Part shown: piece after piece, positions 17,075 to 25,192 of the stretch
How positions within the stretch are numbered: position 1 is the first letter of the stretch
How the letters are laid out: each line of letters starts with the position of its first letter
DNA from: CAZQQU01 sp964595625
GTDB lineage: Bacteria; Bacteroidota; Bacteroidia; Flavobacteriales; Flavobacteriaceae
Direction of reading: 5' to 3'
Assembly (NCBI GenBank): GCA_964595625.1
Contig: CAZQQU010000006.1
Coordinates: 67,686 to 131,685 of the forward strand
DNA length: 64,000 nucleotides
Program-made: the position numbers and the translations under genes
Notes under the pieces: model-generated
Database searches by the model: none
Seen by the model: the letters and a program-made list of their open reading frames with translations, nothing else
What the model was told of the DNA's origin: nothing

Positions 17075-17803
17075 ATGGCTTGGTACGGTTTACTAGGAAA
17101 TAATATTGCCTATTCGTTTTCCAAAGCCTATTTCGAATCTTTTTTTAAAGAAAACCAATTACCCCACAGCTTCAAAAATTTTGATTTGCCCCACTTGGAG
17201 CAATTTCCCCGTATTTTTGAAGATTACCCGCAGTTACGAGGACTCTGTGTAACTATACCGTACAAAATAGAGGTGATGCGTTATTTGGATTCGGTGGACG
17301 AGCAAGCTTTACAAATCGGAGCTGTAAATAGTATTAAGATAACCGAATCAGGTCAACTTATTGGCTATAATACCGATGCATTTGGTTTTCAAAAATCTTT
17401 ACAACTACATCTTCAACAGCCAACCAAAGCTTTGGTATTGGGTACGGGAGGCGCCTCTTTAGCAGTCGCTTATGTGTTGCAAAAGCTTGAAATTCCTTAT
17501 GTGCAAGTATCTAGAAATCCCCAAGCTAATCAAATTTCGTATGATCAAATCACACCCGATCTCATGGGAAGCCACCACCTCATTATCAACTGTACTCCGT
17601 TGGGTGTAGGTCAGTGGATAGAGTATTCTCCCAACTTGCCTTATGAGCAAGTCACCCCACAACATCTGTTGTTTGATTTGGCCTATAATCCTCCCGAAAC
17701 CGTTTTTTTAAAAAAGGGAAAACAACATGGAGCACAGCTAGTCAATGGAAAAGAAATGCTACTATTTCAGGCTCAAAAGTCCTGGGAGCTGTGGAATTTG
17801 TAG
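17075..17803 (+). CDS. aroE: Shikimate dehydrogenase AroE
   Basis: NADPH-dependent reduction of 3-dehydroshikimate to shikimate in aromatic amino acid synthesis. Length 242 residues, short but usual for Bacteroidota. Catalytic pair Lys64 (in CVTIPYK) and Asp101 (in GYNTDAFGF) are both present; the nucleotide-binding loop is LVLGTGGAS and the C-terminal NGKEMLLFQA is typical. The shikimate-binding serines lie in AYSFSKAYF near the N-terminus. Spacing of 4 bases after the DUF368 pair shows it is in their operon. Confidence 0.94.
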   Translation: MAWYGLLGNNIAYSFSKAYFESFFKENQLPHSFKNFDLPHLEQFPRIFEDYPQLRGLCVTIPYKIEVMRYLDSVDEQALQIGAVNSIKITESGQLIGYNTDAFGFQKSLQLHLQQPTKALVLGTGGASLAVAYVLQKLEIPYVQVSRNPQANQISYDQITPDLMGSHHLIINCTPLGVGQWIEYSPNLPYEQVTPQHLLFDLAYNPPETVFLKKGKQHGAQLVNGKEMLLFQAQKSWELWNL

Positions 17804-17832
17804 TAAATTAATTTAAAAACGGTTCTTAAACT

Positions 17833-17862
17833 TTGCTAATCCAAGCGGAGTTATTATCTTTC
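17833..17862 (+). promoter_or_regulatory. Candidate promoter for the DUF349 gene
   Basis: TTG at 17833-17835 is followed after 19 bases by TATCTTTC (17855-17862), which matches TAnnTTTG at seven of eight positions. Predicted start is near 17870, 29 bases before the ATG at 17899. It sits downstream of the aroE stop, so the DUF349 gene is probably its own unit. Confidence 0.45.
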
Positions 17863-17898
17863 TACCCAAAATTGTTAGAACTCATAACATTGAAAAAT

Positions 17899-19953
17899 AT
17901 GTCAGACCAAAATCAAATACCTCAGGAGAACGAAAATGAGTCGGTACAACCCCATTTGGAGGAGAATAACCCCATCAACACTTTGGGTGAATCTGAACCA
18001 ACTGCAAATGCTGATCTCGAGCAAGAAGAACCGAATGTGAAAAAAGAAGAGCTTGAAGAAGTACCTTCAGATGTATCCGAAAATGCTGATGAGGCAACTG
18101 ACATTACCCATTCGGAAGCGGTTGAATCAAGCCCGGAGACTGGGGCTACCCCGATTTCAGCAAGCGATGAGGAGGATATCAATGACGAAGAGGAAATATC
18201 TTCATCGGAAGATGAAGAAGAGGTAGATGAGGATGATGTTTCAGGCAGCAGCGCCGATTATCAGTCGATGAATCAGAAAGAACTCATCGATGCACTAAAA
18301 AATCTATTGGCTACCCAAAAAATTCAAAACATTAAAAAAGAGGTAGAAGAAATTAGAAGTGAGTTTAACAGTAGTTTTGAAGAAGAATACAACGAAAAAA
18401 AGGAAGAGTTTATCGCTGCAGGCGGAAATTTTATAGATTTTCATTATACGACCAAATTAAAATCAGAATTTGATTCGCTTTATTTTGATTATAAAGTGCG
18501 TCGTAATAATTATTACAAAGAACTCAAAAAGGACTTGCAGTTAAATCTGCAAAAACGTCTGGATTTAATAGAAGAATTAAAAAGCCTAATTACGGTTGAA
18601 GAGGATCTAACAACCACCTTTAAAAGGTTTCGAGAAATCCAAAATAAATGGCGTGAGGCGGGAGCCATTCCTCGAGATCGGTATAATTTGGTATGGAATA
18701 ACTACCACCACCATGTAGAGATTTTCTATGATTTTGTGCATTTAAATAAGGAATTCCGCGATATGGACTTCAAGCACAATCTAGAGGAGAAAATGAAGAT
18801 TATCAGTCGTGCTGAAGCTCTTGCTCAAGAACCGGACATTAAAAAAGCCTTCCGAGAGTTACAGATGCTCCATAAAATGTGGAAAGAAGAAACCGGACCC
18901 ATTGAAAAAGACTTACGTCAGCAGGTTTGGGATAGATTTAGTGCGGCTACCAAAGTAATTCATGATCGTCGGGCAGACTATTTGAAAAATATTGAAAGTA
19001 GTTACGAAGAAAATCTGGAAACTAAAAAAGCTCTGATTGAAAAAATCAAGCAGTTAGCTGAACAGGAAAATAATCACACCGAATGGCAACAACACATTAA
19101 GACTGTTGAAAGTCTGAGAACTGACTTTTTTAAAGCAGGTAAAGTGCCTCAAAAAGATACCGAAGCCATTTGGAATGAATTCAAAGAGGCGGTTCGGACA
19201 TTTAATCGCAATAAAAACAAATTTTATAAGCAACAGAAAAAAGAACAATTTGATAACCTTCGTAAAAAAAGAGAATTAATCCAAATTGCGATTGAACATA
19301 AAGACAGTACCGATTTTGAAACTGTTACTCCTCTGATGAAAAAAATACAAGAAGAATGGAAGACCATAGGTCACGTTCCCCGCAGAGAGAGTGATAAAAT
19401 TTGGAAAGAGTTTAAGGATGCTTGCAATCAGTATTTTGATCGGTTGTATGAAGAGCGAAACAAATTTAAAAAAGAGGAAGAAAAAGCTTTGGCTGAAAAA
19501 GTCACCTTACTTGAGGAGGTTCAGCAATTGAATGAATCTGCCGATACCCCCGAATTGGACAAAATCAAAGAATTTATCCGCAAATGGAAAGAAATCGGCC
19601 GGGTGCCTTATGCGCGTAAAAGCATTGAGAATAAATTTAATCGATTGATAGATTCATTATTTAAAAAGTTGGATATCAGTAAAATGGAATCTGAACTTTT
19701 AAAGTATGAAAACAAACTGAATATACTGGCTTCAGGCGACGAACGTAAAGTACAAAATGAGGCTTATTATATCAGTAAAAAAATAGAAGAAATTAAGCAA
19801 TCTATTAATCAGCAAGAAAACAACTTAGGCTTTTTCCAACATGTGGATCAAAATAATCCCATGGTGAGAGAGGTACTAAGAAGTATTGAGAAAATGAAGG
19901 ATGAACTTGAAATGCTTCAAGCTAAATATGCCAAATTAAAAGAACACTTATAA
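17899..19953 (+). CDS. DUF349 repeat protein
   Basis: 684-residue protein starting at the ATG at 17899 (MSDQNQIPQ). An in-frame TTG at 17833 would add 22 unlikely residues and would overlap the candidate promoter. Residues 1-120 are highly acidic and probably disordered. From about 150 onward there are about five DUF349 helical repeats, recognised by the recurrent pattern W(K/R)xxGxxP followed by WxxF (for example NKWREAGAIPRDRYNLVWNN and EEWKTIGHVPRRESDKIWKEF). The end is a coiled coil. Function of DUF349 proteins in Bacteroidota is unknown. Confidence 0.87.
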   Translation: MSDQNQIPQENENESVQPHLEENNPINTLGESEPTANADLEQEEPNVKKEELEEVPSDVSENADEATDITHSEAVESSPETGATPISASDEEDINDEEEISSSEDEEEVDEDDVSGSSADYQSMNQKELIDALKNLLATQKIQNIKKEVEEIRSEFNSSFEEEYNEKKEEFIAAGGNFIDFHYTTKLKSEFDSLYFDYKVRRNNYYKELKKDLQLNLQKRLDLIEELKSLITVEEDLTTTFKRFREIQNKWREAGAIPRDRYNLVWNNYHHHVEIFYDFVHLNKEFRDMDFKHNLEEKMKIISRAEALAQEPDIKKAFRELQMLHKMWKEETGPIEKDLRQQVWDRFSAATKVIHDRRADYLKNIESSYEENLETKKALIEKIKQLAEQENNHTEWQQHIKTVESLRTDFFKAGKVPQKDTEAIWNEFKEAVRTFNRNKNKFYKQQKKEQFDNLRKKRELIQIAIEHKDSTDFETVTPLMKKIQEEWKTIGHVPRRESDKIWKEFKDACNQYFDRLYEERNKFKKEEEKALAEKVTLLEEVQQLNESADTPELDKIKEFIRKWKEIGRVPYARKSIENKFNRLIDSLFKKLDISKMESELLKYENKLNILASGDERKVQNEAYYISKKIEEIKQSINQQENNLGFFQHVDQNNPMVREVLRSIEKMKDELEMLQAKYAKLKEHL

Positions 19954-19981
19954 CAAAGGAAGCTTAGTAGGGGCTTTTTTT

Positions 19982-20614
19982 ATGGAATGTCCTCTTTGTC
20001 ATACCTCGTTACATCAAGTGGTTTGCGATGATCCAAAACATTTCTTTTACCAATGTATGCATTGTGATGCTCTGGTAAGATCAACCACTAATTATTTATC
20101 GGTCGAGGCCGAAAAACAGCGGTATTTACTACACAACAATAATGTTTTGGATGTGAATTACCAAGAATTTGTGTCTCCTATTATCCGCCAAATACTAGCG
20201 GATTTTAGTCCAACTACTTCCGAAGGGCTTGATTTTGGTGCCGGAACCGGACCAGTAACCACTTTTTTATTAGAAAAACAGGGTTATAAAATGCAACTTT
20301 ATGATCCGTTTTTTCATCCCGATACTTCGGTGTTAAAACAGTTGTATGACTTTATTATTTGTTGTGAAGTTATCGAACATTTCCACCATCCGGATTTGGA
20401 ATTCACAACCTTACAATCCCTTCTAAAACCTCACGGGAAACTTTATTGTATGACTCATATCTATGATAATCAGCAACCTTTTGTAGATTGGTATTACAAA
20501 AACGATCCCACCCATGTGTTTATCTATACTCCAAAAACCTTGCGCTACATTCAGAAACATTTCGGATTTAAAAAAATGACCATCCGGCATCGGTTGGTGG
20601 TGTTTGAAATGTAA
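19982..20614 (+). CDS. Class I SAM-dependent methyltransferase with N-terminal zinc motif
   Basis: 210-residue methyltransferase. The first 35 residues contain two CxxC pairs (CPLC and CMHC) that likely bind zinc. The SAM-binding motif is LDFGAGTGPVT near residue 80, and CCEVIEHFHHP near 125 is the methyltransferase type 11/23 post-motif. The target is unknown; this architecture is often annotated as a generic methyltransferase. It follows the DUF349 gene by 28 bases and is convergent with mnmD six bases away. Confidence 0.83.
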   Translation: MECPLCHTSLHQVVCDDPKHFFYQCMHCDALVRSTTNYLSVEAEKQRYLLHNNNVLDVNYQEFVSPIIRQILADFSPTTSEGLDFGAGTGPVTTFLLEKQGYKMQLYDPFFHPDTSVLKQLYDFIICCEVIEHFHHPDLEFTTLQSLLKPHGKLYCMTHIYDNQQPFVDWYYKNDPTHVFIYTPKTLRYIQKHFGFKKMTIRHRLVVFEM

Positions 20615-20620
20615 AAAAGG

Positions 20621-21289
20621 CTACAGTACCTGAGCCCGAAGCATTTCGCGTTTTCCCGGAGGTCCGGGAATTTTAGAGACGGTAAATCCGGCTTCGAGCA
20701 TCGCTCTACGGGCACTACCTTTAGAGGCGTAGGTAACTAAAACTCCTTGGGGTTTTAAAGCATCGTACATTTTTTTAAAAATAGGATAGGTCCATAACTC
20801 AGGTTGAACCCGAGCTCCAAAGGCATCAAAATAAATCAAATCAAAATTGCTTTGCGCATTTATATTTTCAAACCACTCCTTTCTTTTTTTGATTCTAAAT
20901 TGTGGAATGATTTCTACTGGTTCTTCCCAAGGGCTGCGGTGTAATCGTTCAAATAACTGCTTATCTATTTGAAGTACTTCGGAATAGTTTAAAGCATTGA
21001 TTTCTTCAAAAGAAAGTGGGTAAGCCTCTAGAGTTTCATAGGTAATAGAAAGGTTTTTTTCTTGGGCTTGTAGTAGCGTTAACAAGGCGTTTAATCCAGT
21101 ACCAAATCCAATTTCTAATAAGTGAAGCGGTCGCTGAGTATTTTGTTGAAGCCAATACTGCAGACCTTCTTGAATAAAAACATGAAGAGCTTCGGTAATA
21201 GCACCGTGTTTGGAGTGAAAGGTTTCTTGCCATTGAGGGATTAAAAGACTGTTGGAACCGTCGGCTGTAATGATGATTTCTCGTTTCAC
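20621..21289 (-). CDS. mnmD: tRNA 5-methylaminomethyl-2-thiouridine methyltransferase MnmD
   Basis: Stand-alone MnmD (DUF752), the SAM-dependent methyltransferase half of the bifunctional MnmC. It completes mnm5s2U34 in the wobble position of tRNAs. Length 222 residues. Signatures are QETFHSKHGAITEALHVF, SAM loop LLEIGFGTGLNALLT, FDLIYFDAFGARVQPELWT, and the C-terminal PGPPGKREMLRA. No FAD-dependent MnmC oxidoreductase domain is fused, consistent with stand-alone forms. It lies one base downstream of the cytochrome-like lipoprotein gene and so shares its operon. Confidence 0.93.
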   Translation of the reverse strand: MKREIIITADGSNSLLIPQWQETFHSKHGAITEALHVFIQEGLQYWLQQNTQRPLHLLEIGFGTGLNALLTLLQAQEKNLSITYETLEAYPLSFEEINALNYSEVLQIDKQLFERLHRSPWEEPVEIIPQFRIKKRKEWFENINAQSNFDLIYFDAFGARVQPELWTYPIFKKMYDALKPQGVLVTYASKGSARRAMLEAGFTVSKIPGPPGKREMLRAQVL

Positions 21290-21290
21290 C

Positions 21291-21707
21291 TTAGTGGATG
21301 AGTAATTTTTTTATTTTAGGAATGGGACCCAAACAGGTAGTTTGATGGCAGGCTATACAGGCATGTACAGCGTTGTTGTATCGTTCTTTGACTGATACTT
21401 CAGAAAGCGTATCATAGATAAAAGAGACTTGTTGCAAATAAAGTCTGGAAAAACCTTCGAACGATTCGTTTCGTACAAAACGGTCAGACATCTCAGCTGA
21501 ATATAGTTGGTCTAAATCTAGTTCAAGTGCTGGAAGCTGCTCCCCCGTTTGAATACTCTCTTTGATTTCCTGGTGCATATCGTAAATAGAATGCATATAC
21601 AACGCCATTTCAGAATACTGATATAGCTCGAATGTTTTGGGTGTGTCTTCAGTGGTTTTCTTACATGATATAAACACCAAGAGCACCACTATTATAATGA
21701 CTCGCAT
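21291..21707 (-). CDS. Cytochrome c class II-like heme lipoprotein
   Basis: 138-residue lipoprotein: lipobox VFISC with lipid Cys15, then an all-helical domain. The single heme-binding site CIACH is near the C-terminus (about residues 117-121), the arrangement of class II cytochromes (c' and c-556), where the heme motif lies in the last helix. No candidate Met ligand follows, consistent with either a five-coordinate or other-ligand heme. It sits between the DUF4920 gene (2 bases upstream) and mnmD. The family name is not certain; the heme motif is seen directly. Confidence 0.65.
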   Translation of the reverse strand: MRVIIIVVLLVFISCKKTTEDTPKTFELYQYSEMALYMHSIYDMHQEIKESIQTGEQLPALELDLDQLYSAEMSDRFVRNESFEGFSRLYLQQVSFIYDTLSEVSVKERYNNAVHACIACHQTTCLGPIPKIKKLLIH

Positions 21708-21709
21708 GA

Positions 21710-22210
21710 TTATTCTTTTATAAGTACCCCGTGCGCTTCAAAAAGTAGCGTTTTGCTGTCACCGGAAATAGCAGCAATTTCTTCTTCAGATTTTCCTTCG
21801 TCCGAGGCGTAGTATTTTTTTTCATGTTCGGTAAGTACAGAAATATAGGCTTTGCCCTCTACTACAACTTCTTCTCCATCTAAATTCATGGGTACAAAAA
21901 ATCCGTAATCTTTAAATTTGACTTGAACTTCTTGTCCATTTTCTAAATCCAAACGCATCCAGCACCCTTTTCGTTGACAAACGGCATTAACAGTAGAGGT
22001 AAATTTTGCTTCCACCGTATCATGTATGTCCAGGGTTGCATAGAGTTCGGCCATTTTCTCTTTACTAAGTGACCCCACATCCGTGATTGAATCTCCCAAA
22101 GAAAGGTAGGTTACAGGCTCGGTAGTTACTGAATTATTTGTATTTTTAGTATTGGATTGACAGCCAATAGCGATTATAAAAATGCTAATAAATAAGGGTA
22201 AAAATTTCAT
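21710..22210 (-). CDS. DUF4920 domain lipoprotein
   Basis: 166-residue lipoprotein with lipobox AIGC (lipid Cys17) and a DUF4920 beta-barrel-like domain around residues 65-150. The family's conserved segment VCQRKGCWMRLDLENGQEV is present; its two Cys may bind metal or form a disulfide (inference). The core FKDYGFFVPMNLDGEEVVVEGKA is typical. Function unknown. It is the first gene of a three-gene unit with the heme lipoprotein and mnmD. Confidence 0.83.
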   Translation of the reverse strand: MKFLPLFISIFIIAIGCQSNTKNTNNSVTTEPVTYLSLGDSITDVGSLSKEKMAELYATLDIHDTVEAKFTSTVNAVCQRKGCWMRLDLENGQEVQVKFKDYGFFVPMNLDGEEVVVEGKAYISVLTEHEKKYYASDEGKSEEEIAAISGDSKTLLFEAHGVLIKE

Positions 22211-22300
22211 TGTATCTTAAATTAAGTGATAAATAAATGTCGATTTTATTAATTCCTCAAAAAATGAGCGGTTAGACTTTTTAAAGAAGTATTTATTGAC

Positions 22301-22308
22301 TATATTTG
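22301..22308 (+). promoter_or_regulatory. -7 promoter element for ilvE
   Basis: TATATTTG, a perfect TAnnTTTG match, ending 32 bases before the ilvE ATG. The -33 region has no exact TTG. Confidence 0.5.
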
Positions 22309-22340
22309 AACATACAAATTTATAAAACTTTCTCATTAAA

Positions 22341-23408
22341 ATGGCTCTATCAGATTCCTTTACTATAGAAATAAATAAAGTAAATCAATCCCGACTGCCC
22401 GAAACCGATATACAAAATCCGGTGTTTGGTACTGTTTTTTCAGACCATATGCTGATATGCGAGTACAAAAATGGACAGTGGTCCAATCCCAAAATCCAGC
22501 CTTATGTCAATTTATCAATTTCTCCCGGAGCCCGAGTTTTTCACTATGGCCAAGCAATTTTTGAAGGTATGAAAGCCTATCGAGATGCGCAAGGACAGGT
22601 GTGGCTTTTTAGACCCGAAGAAAACTTCAAACGCTTTAATAAATCGTCTGTAAGAATGGCGATGCCGGAGGTTCCCAAAGAAATATTTTTAGACGGGTTG
22701 TTAGAGTTATTGCGACTCGATTATGACTGGGTACCCTCAGGTTATGGCAATTCTCTATATATACGCCCCTTTATTTTTGGAAGTCAAGTCGGGGTGTCTG
22801 CTTCCCCTTCAGAAGAATATACTTTTATGATTTTGTTATGCCCGGTTAAAACTTATTATACCGAAAAAATTAAGGTGCTCATTTCTGATTATTATAGCCG
22901 TGCAGCCAATGGGGGAGTAGGTGCTGCAAAAGCAGCCGGAAATTACGGTGCGCAGTTTTATCCCACCAATTTGGCTCGACAAAAAGGGTACCATCAAGTG
23001 ATTTGGACGGACGATTGTAGTCATCAATTCTTGGAAGAAGCCGGAACAATGAATGTCTTTTTTAGAATTAATGACCAACTCATTACCGCACCGGTTTCTG
23101 ATAGAATTTTAGATGGTGTTACCCGAAAAAGTATTATTGACTTGGCCAAACATCTCAACTTAGATGTAGAAGTTCGAAAAATCACGGTTGATGAACTCTT
23201 ACAGGCTCACCAAAACAAAAAGCTCAAAGAAATTTTTGGGGTAGGAACAGCCGCCCTTATCAGTGCAGTTGCCGGTTTTGGATATAAAGACAACCATTAC
23301 GAACTCCCGGATGTAGAAGATTCTTACTCCGACTTATTGAAGGAAAAGTTAATGAATATTCAATGGAATATTGATGAAGACCCCTTTGGTTGGCGCTTAA
23401 AAGTATAG
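22341..23408 (+). CDS. ilvE: Branched-chain amino acid aminotransferase
   Basis: Fold-type IV PLP aminotransferase (355 residues) that interconverts Val/Leu/Ile and their 2-oxo acids. It is of the long, eukaryotic-like BCAT II type: HYGQAIFEGMKAYR, FRPEENFKRFNKSSVRMAMP, YIRPFIFG, the PLP lysine Lys197 in GAAKAAGNYGAQF, and FLEEAGTMNVFF. It is monocistronic, has its own -7 box at 22301, and is convergent with the DUF1684 gene 16 bases away. Confidence 0.94.
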   Translation: MALSDSFTIEINKVNQSRLPETDIQNPVFGTVFSDHMLICEYKNGQWSNPKIQPYVNLSISPGARVFHYGQAIFEGMKAYRDAQGQVWLFRPEENFKRFNKSSVRMAMPEVPKEIFLDGLLELLRLDYDWVPSGYGNSLYIRPFIFGSQVGVSASPSEEYTFMILLCPVKTYYTEKIKVLISDYYSRAANGGVGAAKAAGNYGAQFYPTNLARQKGYHQVIWTDDCSHQFLEEAGTMNVFFRINDQLITAPVSDRILDGVTRKSIIDLAKHLNLDVEVRKITVDELLQAHQNKKLKEIFGVGTAALISAVAGFGYKDNHYELPDVEDSYSDLLKEKLMNIQWNIDEDPFGWRLKV

Positions 23409-23424
23409 TTGCTAAATAAATTTC

Positions 23425-24036
23425 CTATTCAGCTTTAAAAAAATCCTTGACACCTGCTTCAATTCGGATGGGTAAATCGTTTTGAGCAGGTGGAATGGGA
23501 CATGAATATTTTTCGTTGTAAGCACAATACGGATTATACAATTTATTGAAATCCAACACTACTTTACCTTGGGCTACTTCCGATTTCTTAACATCCAAGT
23601 ATCGACCACCACCATACGACCCATCACCACTGGTTAAGTCGGTTATAGGTAAAAATAAGTAATCTTTGTACTCTTCTTTTTTGGGTTCCAAATTTTCAAA
23701 TATATCTAATTGGTGCTGCTTACCTTCCCAAGTAAAAAACAACTCCCCATACTTAACATACAGCGGTAAACGCTCAGTAGTGGTTGGCATATAAAACGGT
23801 TCTTCGTCAGGGGTACGTACAAAAGTGGCTTCCACCCGATATTCTAAAGCAATGGGGTAAAACTCCAATCCTTCGAATTTTTCAAAATCCTCCGGTTTTA
23901 ATACCGTGGTTTCTGGGTTGGTATAATGGGCGTTTAATTGTTGTTGTACCGTTTCTATTTCGGCTATTATTTTTTCGTTGTCTTGAGACAAAACTCCTAA
24001 CGGTATACACATCAATATAAACCACAATGTTTTCAT
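23425..24036 (-). CDS. DUF1684 family secreted protein
   Basis: 203-residue protein starting at the ATG at 24036 (MKTLWFILMCIPLGVLSQ), which gives a classic signal peptide; a TTG eight codons upstream is less likely. The DUF1684 domain shows GDGSYGGGRYLDV, VLDFNKLYNPYCAYNEKYSCPIPP and LPIRIEAGVKDF. These conserved Tyr/Cys/Pro segments are diagnostic of the family, which has no known function. Exported to the periplasm or anchored outside. Stands alone. Confidence 0.88.
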   Translation of the reverse strand: MKTLWFILMCIPLGVLSQDNEKIIAEIETVQQQLNAHYTNPETTVLKPEDFEKFEGLEFYPIALEYRVEATFVRTPDEEPFYMPTTTERLPLYVKYGELFFTWEGKQHQLDIFENLEPKKEEYKDYLFLPITDLTSGDGSYGGGRYLDVKKSEVAQGKVVLDFNKLYNPYCAYNEKYSCPIPPAQNDLPIRIEAGVKDFFKAE

Positions 24037-24120
24037 CTTTTGTAAGTGTTTAGTATTCAAAAATACACAAATTTTTAATGGTTTCTATAGGTATTGATTC
24101 CCCGTATGCCACAGTAATTA

Positions 24121-24567
24121 CTACAATGCTTGAATTGGAGCATTTTCAACCTTATTGGATAATACAATATAAGTTTTGGTTTCCCCAAAAGTAATTAGGC
24201 GATCAATAAAATCTTCTAAATGCTTTTGATTGCGGAAAACCACTTCCAGGATAATATTTTCATTGCCCGTTACCCGATAACAATTGATGATTTCTTTGTA
24301 TTCTGTTACTTTCTCTAAGAATGGAATTAAACGTCCCATGAATACTTTTAATGTGATCAGCGCTTTGAATTGATACCCTACCAATTGGTACGAAACCTGC
24401 GCTTGATATCCTTGGATAATACCCGTATCTTCCAGTTTTTTGATACGCTCAGAAACAGCCGGCACGGTGAGACCTACATGCTTGGCTAACTCAGTCACTG
24501 AAATTCGTGCATTTTTTTGCAATATGTGTAATATTTTTTGGTTAATGCTATCTACTTTAGTTTTCAT
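24121..24567 (-). CDS. Lrp/AsnC family transcriptional regulator
   Basis: 148-residue regulator starting at ATG 24567 (MKTKVDSINQKILHILQ). The open frame continues to 24825, but the extra 86 residues have no family match. An N-terminal winged helix-turn-helix (about residues 5-55: ISVTELAKHVGLTVPAVSERIKKLE) is followed by a RAM ligand-binding/oligomerisation domain (about 65-140; YRVTGNENIILEV). Such proteins respond to amino acids. It is divergent from the helical-protein gene at 24674, which could be a target. Confidence 0.91.
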   Translation of the reverse strand: MKTKVDSINQKILHILQKNARISVTELAKHVGLTVPAVSERIKKLEDTGIIQGYQAQVSYQLVGYQFKALITLKVFMGRLIPFLEKVTEYKEIINCYRVTGNENIILEVVFRNQKHLEDFIDRLITFGETKTYIVLSNKVENAPIQAL

Positions 24568-24650
24568 AGTATTTTGTATTAATGCTTTATTTTCTAATGT
24601 AAAAATAGATAATAATTTAAAATATATTATCAAGTGAATTTTCTTATTAT

Positions 24651-24658
24651 TAATTTTG
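24651..24658 (+). promoter_or_regulatory. -7 promoter element for the helical protein gene
   Basis: TAATTTTG, a perfect TAnnTTTG, 15 bases before the ATG at 24674, predicting a leader of under 10 bases. It lies in the Lrp/helical protein divergent gap, a likely site for Lrp binding. Confidence 0.5.
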
Positions 24659-24673
24659 TTATAAAAAAAGTCA

Positions 24674-25063
24674 ATGAAACCGGTTGCTAGTTCTACTTCA
24701 CCCTTATCTCCTTTGTACAGAAAAGCTCTGGAGATTTTTACATTGGCTAAATACATATCCCAATACATGGTGTACGATATGTCGGGATTAAAACACGATA
24801 ATAACGAACATCCAGATATATACAAAACCGGGGATATGGTAAGAAAGTCAGAGGTACTGATACCTGAGGTTTATCTTGCTGAAAACGAGGTTTTGACTGA
24901 AAAAAAGGAAAAGCATTTATATTCTTTAAAACAGCTTACACAGTCGCTTTCAGATACCTGTAGCCAGCTTGAGAAATCAGTTACTCACGGTCGAGAATTT
25001 CTTACGGTTTTACAAAAAGAAATTGGTGGTTTTAAGAAACTTCAACAAACGTGGGAAAATTAG
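24674..25063 (+). CDS. Uncharacterised helical protein A (paralogue of 25193-25732)
   Basis: 129-residue soluble protein with no recognised family. It is mostly predicted helix, with no signal peptide or membrane segment. It resembles the protein at 25193-25732 at both ends: PLYRKALEI near residues 13-21 against PLYTKAVTI, and EFLTVLQKEIGGFKKLQQTW at the end against EYLDLIRYEIDEFRKLFAQW. The shared pattern is E-aromatic-L-x-x-hydrophobic-x-x-E-I-x-x-F-basic-K-L-x-x-x-W. The middle has diverged. It is divergent from the Lrp gene and ends at its own terminator (25100). Confidence 0.65.
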   Translation: MKPVASSTSPLSPLYRKALEIFTLAKYISQYMVYDMSGLKHDNNEHPDIYKTGDMVRKSEVLIPEVYLAENEVLTEKKEKHLYSLKQLTQSLSDTCSQLEKSVTHGREFLTVLQKEIGGFKKLQQTWEN

Positions 25064-25099
25064 TCTTGAGAAATTTTCTTTAATCTTATTTATAAGGAT

Positions 25100-25127
25100 A
25101 AAGTCACTTTCGAGTGACTTTTTTTTT
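25100..25127 (+). terminator. Rho-independent terminator
   Basis: A perfect 9-base stem (AAAGTCACT / AGTGACTTT) closed by a TTCG loop and followed by a T-run. It stops the transcript of helical protein A and separates it from B. Confidence 0.88.
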
Positions 25128-25159
25128 AATTGGGACAGATTTAATGAAGTTATATTGCG

Positions 25160-25167
25160 TACATTTG
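25160..25167 (+). promoter_or_regulatory. -7 promoter element for helical protein B
   Basis: TACATTTG matches TAnnTTTG exactly, 25 bases before the ATG at 25193. A TTG at 25130-25132 is too far away (27 bases) to be a convincing -33 element. Confidence 0.45.
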
Positions 25168-25192
25168 AATAGAAATGTAATGCGTTGGAAAT

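Noticed and set aside
24568..24825. 86-residue extension of the Lrp regulator
   Set aside because: It overlaps the divergent helical-protein gene and promoter, and the HTH begins right after the ATG at 24567.
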